64,000 nucleotides of DNA from Spisula solida. Taxonomy: Eukaryota > Mollusca > Bivalvia > Venerida > Mactridae. A program made the position numbers and the translations under genes. This document shows positions 57,174-64,000 of the stretch, one piece after another (within the stretch, counting starts at the first letter, position 1; the number at the start of each line of letters is the position of its first letter). The notes under the pieces are model-generated. The model was not told the DNA's origin, did not search any database, and saw only the letters and a list, made by a program, of their open reading frames with translations. Where the stretch lies: the NCBI GenBank assembly GCA_947247005.1, contig OX365955.1, forward strand, positions 1,932,001-1,996,000, given 5' to 3'.

Positions 57174-58525
57174 AGTGTCAGTTTGGATTTCAGTTGTTCA
57201 CTGTCATATGTTTTGAAAATGTATAATAAACATTTAAAGCTGTAATAAAAATGAGTTACTCTTTGTTTCATTGTTATATGGTTTTTGTTTCTAACAAACA
57301 AACAAAATCACAATCATAAGTGTTTACAAGGATTATCAAAAATGAGATTTTGAAAATCTAAATGTTAATATTTACATTTATATGAAGATCATCAATTTAC
57401 ATAAAACAACTAATGAGTGTCTTGTAACACTTGCAATTTACATGTAACACTGACTTTAACATATAAAATGAACAATACAAGACAAAAAGGTACATAGTAA
57501 AGGTTATGACATCACCTCCCAACACCGTCAACATCCATCATGTATAGTTTATTATTTTCAATACTGATTTTCTTAAACATGTATTTAAGTTACTTATGTA
57601 ATTGTGCAATTCAATAAACATTGAATGGTGTTGAAGGGAGATGTAAAAACCTTCACTTAAAATAATTCATAGTCAAAAGACACATGAATTGTAAGAATAA
57701 ACATGTTTTTTCATGTATAACATTATGTTATATCGTGCCAAGAGTGCTTTATGACCGCAATAATAACATTTTCACACATTTCATGCGGACAAGTTGATAC
57801 AAATTTTGACGGTATACGCCTCACTGGTACGTATCAAAAACATAAATTCAAGTTGTAAATTACAATAACATACCAATCAAACCCTACTATACAAAGCTCA
57901 ATATACACTTAATTCACATGTATTAAGTGTTATATAAGAGTACAGAGCCGTGTGAACAAAATAGTATAAATACATGTCATCAATAACACTATAACCTTAC
58001 AGTATCACATGATTGAAAAGATATATTTATTAAGGTTTTTTGCATCGGTTTTCAGTGAAAATCAGTTAGTTCTTTCGAACTATCACTCAAGAACCCAATA
58101 CTATATAATGTACGGTTACATATTTTGTCTGTTATTATATGTATTTATTTATGTCTATTATCATATTTTATGTCAGTTAACATAAGTATATATGTCAATA
58201 ATTATATTCATTTTTTTTACCAAGAGTCTAATGTATATCATATGGTGGTAAGTTTATTTTCCATCATTATCATTATAAATATATGAGTAACCGTATCAAT
58301 TTACTTGTTTAAATAGTATTATTATCATGTATCAGGTTTAACAAAAATAATGTGTAACACATTTTTGCACTCATTGACATTTCACTCATACTAGATAAAT
58401 ATCTAGTACTAAAATTGATTTTCTACAATTGACCACTCAGGGTCACATGTTTACATAGCCTTTGCAGGTTTTACAAGTGTGTGAAGTCGCATGGCGTGAC
58501 CACTATACTGCACTACAAAAGTTTT
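57174..58525. other. LINE B spacer between ORF1 and ORF2
   Basis: 1.35 kb of AT-rich sequence with no frame or repeat recognised; long for an inter-ORF spacer, so it may hide a non-coding insertion. Confidence 0.5.
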
Positions 58526-59559
58526 TCAATCTTTGAAGAACTTCAAAGTTTTTGACCAGGTAGCCCCAATCCAATCTCCGTATTGGCCAAAAGGAACGAA
58601 ATGGTTGATACCGTCGACACTTTTATACCACATTTTTCCATCTCGATTCCAGGCAAATTCGTCTTCTTTCAGTTCATGTCTAATGGATTTCAGAACGAAT
58701 CTGTTGAGTTTTGTTAAATCTGCATTAACAAATATGTCAAATTTCTTATATGTTTTCCTATTTCTCAGAATCGCGTTTCGTTTCATTCATGAAATAAATT
58801 TCACGATAATTGGACGCGACGATGGCTCAGAGGTTGGCACAGAGGCTGACTTCTTTCCTAGCCTATGGGATATATCGATATCGTTGTGAGTTAGCTGCAT
58901 TTCATCTGGCTTCATATATTTGTTCAAGATATTTACAACCTTTTCTGTAGTTTCTTCTGTCGTTTCAAATGATTGTGTAGCATTATTACCGGTTTTGTTT
59001 TCTTCTGGTATTCCATTAATAATCACATTGTTTCGACGACCATATTGCTCTAGATCGTTGATTCGCTCGGACTGTCTCATAACTGTGTCGTCCATTTCAC
59101 GATTTACTTGACTAAGTTTATGTTCTTGATCTTGGCCTTTCTTTTCTATTTGTTCTATCTTTAACTTCAGGCGGTCGTTTTCGCATTCAGCATCATATAC
59201 CCTTGATTCTAACTTATCCAGTTTGTGTTCAATTGATTTCAGCAACTCATCGTTCATCTGTCTGAGGGTTTTGGTGATTATTTCTTTTATTGCTTCATTA
59301 TCTTTAAGTGTTACATTTTTCAGTTGTTCGTGTATCTCTCTTAATTCTTGTCTTATGTCTAACGATTCACTGGTCTCTGTATCACTATGTGATTCTTCTA
59401 TTATTACTTTAATCTCATCTTTCCTTTATTTTGTTTCTCATCTTTCTTTTCCTTTTTCTTTTGAGGTTTCGATAACGTGGCTGTATCACCACTAGTGTCC
59501 ATATCACTCACACTGCTCTCACTTCTGTCTCTTTTCCTGTCAACTTTTGCGTCTGACAT
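58526..59559 (-). pseudogene. LINE B ORF1: coiled-coil RNA-binding protein
   Basis: ATG at 59557-59559 begins MSDAKVDRKRDRSESSVSDM with a Lys-rich N-terminus. A frame change near 59425 leads into KVIIEESHSDTETSESLDIR and a heptad-rich coiled coil (about 59330-59090). Then RINDLEQYGRRNNVIINGIP (RRM-like block of L1-type ORF1p), DIDISHRLGK and RPIIVKFIS. A TGA at 58787-58789 is followed in the same frame by MKRNAILRNRKTYKKFDIFV and a C-terminal domain ending TLKFFKD. One frame change and one stop break an otherwise complete ORF1. Confidence 0.87.
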
Positions 59560-59984
59560 TTTGCACCTTATTAATGTAGTGAAGTATACTTTAAATATTC
59601 TGTGTTAATCTCAGAGGGTCCAGTACACAATACTTGTGTTAAACTTTACCTCACTGCCTACTCATGTGTAAAATAATCCTTGTTTACACCTATGAACGTG
59701 TTTTCAGTTTTAAACACTCATTTTGCTAAAGATAAAAGTTCGACAAAATTAATTTGAGTCACCTGATGTATAGTCCAATTAATAGTCCAATTTTTATTTA
59801 TTAAATGCTTTTATTCCTGTTTATATTTCACAATTTCTCTCCAGCTAAGTTTACACATGTTTCCATCATCAGGGGACCTAACTCTCTCCTTAGGAAAATA
59901 CTCCAGGGACCATATGCTTTCAGAAAAATATAGTGACCAAAATTCCCTTGGGGGGAGGGGGTCTATTGGTGGCTCATGGACTAT

Positions 59985-60110
59985 AAGTGTATACCTTGGG
60001 TATTATGGTGTTCGCGCATAAAGATTCCAAGTCGTTAAGAAATATGGAAAACAGCAGAGGAGAAAGAGTTTCGCCTTGACGTACACCAATATCACTTCCA
60101 AAGAAGTTGG
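59985..60110 (-). pseudogene. LINE A, middle RT fragment
   Basis: The minus strand reads SNFFGSDIGVRQGETLSPLL and FSIFLNDLES, RT motif VRQGxxLSPLLF. It stops at the right end of the giant element; the next piece of the same RT (ADDTVIL box) is at 43490-43907. Confidence 0.85.
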
Positions 60111-60125
60111 ACATTTTCGAATTAC

Positions 60126-60545
60126 AGGATACTGTATTCCTAGATACTTTCGCGGATACAATATTTCGCGTTTTTCATACCGTCAGCATATTCGCGGCTA
60201 CAAATTTTCACGGAATCATAACGCCCGCTAATTCCGCGAAACTAAAGTCGCTACGGCATAAAGGTATGTTTGACACATCTTGCAATTTCAATAGGATTGT
60301 TTGTCATCACCATCCGTGTATACACAAATCAAATTCAATTGATTGTGACCTTAGCTGACCTGATAACAAGTACGATGATCAATTAATCTCTTTATAACAA
60401 AGGATTTCATAAAGTGTTTTCACTAGGTGTTATCAACATAAACCGGTAAATAGTTACAATTATGAATTAATCACCAAACATACATGTTTAACAAATAAAT
60501 GTGAAATGATTATTGTGAATACCTGTACAGGAATACACATGATTA
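60126..60545. mobile_element. Probable MITE inserted in LINE A
   Basis: LINE A coding sequence is interrupted between NGKCLNVIKNMY (about 60550-60585) and SNFFGSD (60110). The insert has imperfect inverted ends (CTGTATTCCTAGATAC against GTGTATTCCTGTACAGG) and TTTCGCGGATAC-type motifs. Confidence 0.5.
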
Positions 60546-61006
60546 AAAATTAATATACATATTTTTAATAACATTGAGACACTTGCCATTTATTCTTATA
60601 CATTTGTATTTTGGAGTTTTTCCCAAAGGCCGTTCCTCCATACGGTATCAAGAGCTTGCTTAGGATCCATGAATGCACAATAAAGCTTTTTACGTTTATT
60701 ATTTAAAACTTGAATGATATGTTGTAGAATAAACATGTTATCTGGTGTTGAGACACCCTTTCTGAAACAAGCTAGGCAATTAGTAAGTAAATTATTGGAT
60801 TCAACATATTGCGTTAATTTATTGTTAAAAATACAGGTAAAAAGTTTTCCAATGCAACTGAGGAGTGTTACCGGTCTATAATTTTCCGGTTTTGTAGCAT
60901 CGTTGTTGTTTTTGTAAATGGAATTATTTATGCCGATAGTCCAAGCTTCAGGGATAATTCCAGTGTTAAAAACTAAATTAAACAACTTGAGGTATACATG
61001 TTTCAT
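60546..61006 (-). pseudogene. LINE A, first RT fragment
   Basis: KHVYLKLFNLVFNTGIIPEA, NNNDATKPENYRPVTLLSCI, ACFRKGVSTPDNMFILQHII and KKLYCAFMDPKQALDTVWRN give RT motifs 1 to 3. The catalytic FxDFxxAFD appears as FMDPKQALD (catalytic Asp kept). The clade looks jockey/CR1-like; a finer assignment is not made. Confidence 0.87.
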
Positions 61007-61133
61007 TTTTGCGTAAGTTGATTTAATATGCCCATTTACTATTTTATCATATCCACAAGATTTATTGTTTTTTTTAGACTTTTAACAGCCATTTCTATTT
61101 CAGATTCATTGATTTCTGTATTTGAGCCAGTCT

Positions 61134-61727
61134 CCAGGAAAACCTGCTATTTTGACAAAAAGATAATCTTGAGATTTTTTATTATTTAAAAGAGTAATCG
61201 TAATGAAGCAAAATGCAAAAGAAATTTGGTTAGTATCTTGATTTTTAAGGAAGTTACAGCTGTTTTTTAGAGGCCCTATTCAGAGCCTTTTTGTGTGACG
61301 TCGCGAACGTCATTCAAACGTTATTCGACGTCGTTGTTAAAAGTACTTTATAAACACAGCATTTGATCAATTCTTTACATAAACTGTCCAAAATGGTTAC
61401 ATGTTTTAGAATGATGTTTTGAGTTTTAAAAATTATATCATAATTGGAAATGTTCGCATTTAGAGAAAGGCTATTACTATTTTAAACAACTAACTCCTCG
61501 TTTTTCTCAATCAAAGTACTTTTCTGAAATTGGTTACCATAGCAACGGAGTAAGTGATTTCGACATAATTCATAAGAAATTTTAAAGCTAAGATAATAAA
61601 TTGATAAATTGCTTAAAATTGAATCTATAGATATGTCATTTTGTTCTTATTTTAAATCTTTTTAAAACCTTGTTACATGTAGTAATTACATAATGTCAAT
61701 ATAGCAGGTTTTCCTGGAGACTGGCTC
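61134..61727. mobile_element. TIR element, 594 bp, inserted in LINE A
   Basis: Ends GAGCCAGTCTCCAGGAAAAC(CTGCTATTTTGACA) and its complement match at 33 of 34 positions. It lies between two fragments of LINE A; TGTATT occurs close to both ends and may be the target duplication. Non-coding. Confidence 0.87.
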
Positions 61728-61994
61728 CTTTGTATTATCATTAATTTCATATAAATGGTCGTCATCGATTTGGTCTACATCTTCACTTTGTTCTGAATTT
61801 GGTTTTTTGAAGGAATTATACAAGTCAGAGAGAGTAGCTTGATTTTCATATTTGCTTTTTCCTTTAAGTATTTTCCAATAAGCTCTAGGATCGTTACTTT
61901 TAATATTACGTAGTTTGTTTACTTCCTTAGTTTTTTCTTTGTTACTAAAAGAGCGGATGGTTGATTTATATAGGTAAATTTCTAGGTTATGCAT
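61728..61994 (-). pseudogene. LINE A, linker upstream of RT
   Basis: FSNKEKTKEVNKLRNIKSND, PRAYWKILKGKSKYENQATL and SDLYNSFKKPN match the endonuclease-RT linker of molluscan LINEs (KELNKLRN...DPKEYWKI...LYxxF). The last residues before 61727 come from the inserted TIR element. The LINE appears truncated near 62000. Confidence 0.75.
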
Positions 61995-62179
61995 ATTGTT
62001 GTACTTTTAACTATGGACTAATCCGATTAGAGGTATTCTAAATAAGCACGTTGATTTTTACAGTTGTGATAGATACCCTGCATGAAAACATATCTCCCCT
62101 TTTCAAAAGACGAGTCCGTGTTTGGATTACCAAAGTTAAAAATATACAACATTGTTTTAGATGCTGTTTATTTACAACA

Positions 62180-62480
62180 GTTTTTCTCAATTTATAGGAG
62201 ATTTTACCGGCCGAAGACGGTAGAGAATGGTATTTTTCCTTAATCGGCAGCCTATAAATGTCGTTCGGACCGTACCGATTGTCTTCGCGGTATTCGTAAC
62301 TACTCGGGTCTTTCCATCATCGGCCGAAGTTCTGCGCAAATACGAATACGCTTAACAAAATTATGAAATACCATCGCCGTGACGATAGTCTGGTTCCCGG
62401 CGTACTATGTGTTTTAGTACGTCCGGCGTAAGTCAAAAATGGCGCCGCCTTTACAGCCGTTGCAATAAGTATCACTTTCG
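62180..62480. promoter_or_regulatory. CpG-richer patch, possible promoter
   Basis: CpG density is clearly higher than in the surroundings (GGCCGAAGACGG, GTCGTTCGGACCGTACCG, CATCGCCGTGACG). GTCAAAAATGGCGCCGCC near 62433-62450 resembles a YY1-type promoter motif and an ATG in good context, but that frame stops after nine codons. No gene is attached to it inside the window. Confidence 0.25.
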
Positions 62481-64000
62481 TTATTTTTGTGAGCAAGCGA
62501 ATGAAACTTGGTAAATAAGCGAAATATAACATTCTTATTACGATGGTGAATTTGATATTTTGTCATCACGATGTTATTGGTCAGAAAATGAAATACTGAA
62601 AGTGAATGTATTTCGGGCGTTGTCGCGTTTCTTCATATTTCGGATACGTTGTTCATTAAAGAAGACGTGTCACAAATGAAATGAATATGTGTTGCTGGTA
62701 TTAAACGTTTATTCTGATATAAATATCTACATTTATAAATATGTTTACCGGGTTTGTATTGAAAAATGTCTCAAATATAGATCTAAATGAATATTTATAA
62801 ATTATATTTTAAACCCGAGATTTAGTGTAGTGATTAATCAGTAGAGGTATCCTAAAATGCAAAAGCTTCCTTTTTGGGTCACCCTATGTATGTGCAATCC
62901 TTGACCATACTCCGTTATATGGATGTTTGAGTCTGGGTGCAGCTCAGCTCACACTCCAGTAACAGTTATATCAGTCTCAGAACAGATTTATAATTATTAT
63001 TCAACCTTCTTATAGCTTCTAAGAATAAGATGGATGTTTGATACTATCGTTTCTTATTTACGGTTTTCCATTTCAGCTCAACTATTTGCTAAATGTGAAA
63101 AGGACAGAATAGGGCATATCAGAACTAATATACCTGGTTAACACCATCAATCATACCTGGAAAGAAGGGGGCATAATAATTTGTAGTTTACTAGATAGTA
63201 AATATTTTGTTTCATTAATTCACTGGTGTTCTCAGTATAACTTGAAATTACCATTCATTAAATGCTTGATTATTTCAATGAATCATTGAATTGTATTTTT
63301 AGATCAAGTGCAAAACTACATGCTGAATGATAAATCATGTGATGAGTTGTAGTGTCAGATTAGAAGTCAAGATGCAGATTCAGAGCGCCCATCACCCAAA
63401 GATTGTGCTTTTGATTGTTTATTTATGTGTGCTGGATATCTCAATACATATATGAATGTATAACAAAAAAAACTTTGTCTTAAATGTAACAATTTGTGTT
63501 GATTTAACCCATGCACCAGACCAGGTTGGTTTGCTCCTCCTATGCAGCACTGGGAGAACTTCTGTGATTGAGACAGTGTAGCGAGCATGATCTCAAGCTT
63601 TCAGTATCCTGTAGTCACACCAGGACTGGTATTTATAAAGCATCATAGTGAAAAACATAAGTATCAATATTTAAGCTAAAAATTTGCGCAGCACATAATC
63701 ATTTCTCAAAAACAGCTTTTCATATAATGCTTGAGAACTATTTTAACATCAATAATCTTGTTTTTATTATTTAGCTGCAATACACCTTAGCAATTTTTGA
63801 AATTGAAGGATGGATAATCTTAAGTTTTCTACTATGGTGCTTTATCGATTTTGACCAATGGTTCTTAATCAGTTCATGACAGACACCACTGGCTATCTAG
63901 GGTAAGCCAGAACCCAATAAGTAGGAAATTGAATAAATAAAAATACCGACAAGTGCCAATCAACTTGACATATTTTATTTAGACATGTTCGAAACCATGA
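62481..64000. other. Unannotated sequence at the right edge
   Basis: AT-rich sequence without recognised gene or repeat. Confidence 0.5.

Larger units (their letters stand above)
53034..59893 (-). mobile_element. LINE B, L1/Tx1-like
   Basis: Minus-strand LINE inserted in the right inverted end of the giant element. The 3' end at the left has ATAAAG and a short poly-A (T run at 53034-53041 on the plus strand) directly against TIR sequence GGTCTGCACTTTGG. The 5' end lies near 59893, next to TIR sequence GGAGTATTTT. ORF1 and ORF2 are recognisable but broken. Confidence 0.85.
43908..59984. mobile_element. Giant TIR element with subterminal tandem repeats, carrying nested LINEs and MITEs
   Basis: Left end ATAGTCCATGGGCCAGTGGG and right end (complement) ATAGTCCATGAGCCACCAAT are inverted. 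The match continues through CACTATATTTTTCTGAAAGC, AGTCTGCACTTTGG and repeated blocks of about 180 bp (TTTTTTGGGGTAAAACGTTA...GGAATTGGTTAA). Left end about 43908-44450; right end in three pieces, 59893-59984, 52774-53033 and 48890-49140, separated by LINE B and LINE C. Without these and the mariner MITE the element is about 4.6 kb. It interrupts LINE A. No transposase, integrase or polymerase of its own is recognised; the core is degenerate tandem repeat. Long repeat-built ends recall foldback-type elements. Confidence 0.8.

Noticed and set aside
62433..62470. Start of a new gene at ATGGCGCCGCC
   Set aside because: The frame stops after nine codons and no donor site or following exon was recognised; kept only as a possible promoter patch.

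Overview
The window is AT-rich, intron- and repeat-dominated eukaryotic DNA, most likely from a marine bivalve mollusc. This rests on the repeat types: 'GAGGGCC...GCTCACCTG' elements with GTGACCT arrays, many TA-flanked MITEs, a bivalve-style Ty3/gypsy element and several LINE families. No bacterial operon, CRISPR array, rRNA or complete tRNA was seen.

One host gene is recognised: the 5' part of uridine 5'-monophosphate synthase (UMPS) on the minus strand. Five phase-compatible exons (28810-28664, 27195-27100, 14550-14389, 7778-7675, 3701-3539) give 224 codons, which cover the whole orotate phosphoribosyltransferase (OPRT) domain and the start of the linker. The OMP-decarboxylase half should lie beyond position 1. 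The introns hold most of the left half's repeats: five or more minisatellites (31, 32, 52, 31, 44 and 27 bp units), the TGACCT repeat families and many MITEs. The 44-bp array abutting exon 3 is a roughly 29-fold tandem copy of that exon's own 3' end plus its 5' splice site.

From 28.8 to 31.1 kb no gene is recognised. A Ty3/gypsy-like LTR retrotransposon with an env-like gene fills 31656-40655 (LTRs 514 and 530 bp, short TSD). Its gag and pol are broken, its protease/RT core is missing, and a TIR element sits in the gap. Between env and the 3' LTR it keeps two open accessory frames of 159 and 82 codons. Each is preceded by its own TATAAAA plus TCAGTTT core-promoter-like module.

The right third (43.5-62 kb) is a nested stack. 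A minus-strand LINE (A) is split by a 16-kb element (43908-59984) with long inverted ends built of subterminal tandem repeats. That element was itself hit by an L1/Tx1-like LINE (B, 53034-59893, minus), a CR1/jockey-like LINE (C, 49141-52766, plus, TSD TGCAGTC), a mariner-type MITE and, inside LINE C, a pogo-like MITE. The giant element encodes no recognisable transposase here and is the best candidate for an undescribed mobile element. The last 2 kb hold a small CpG-richer patch that may be a promoter, and otherwise nothing recognisable.
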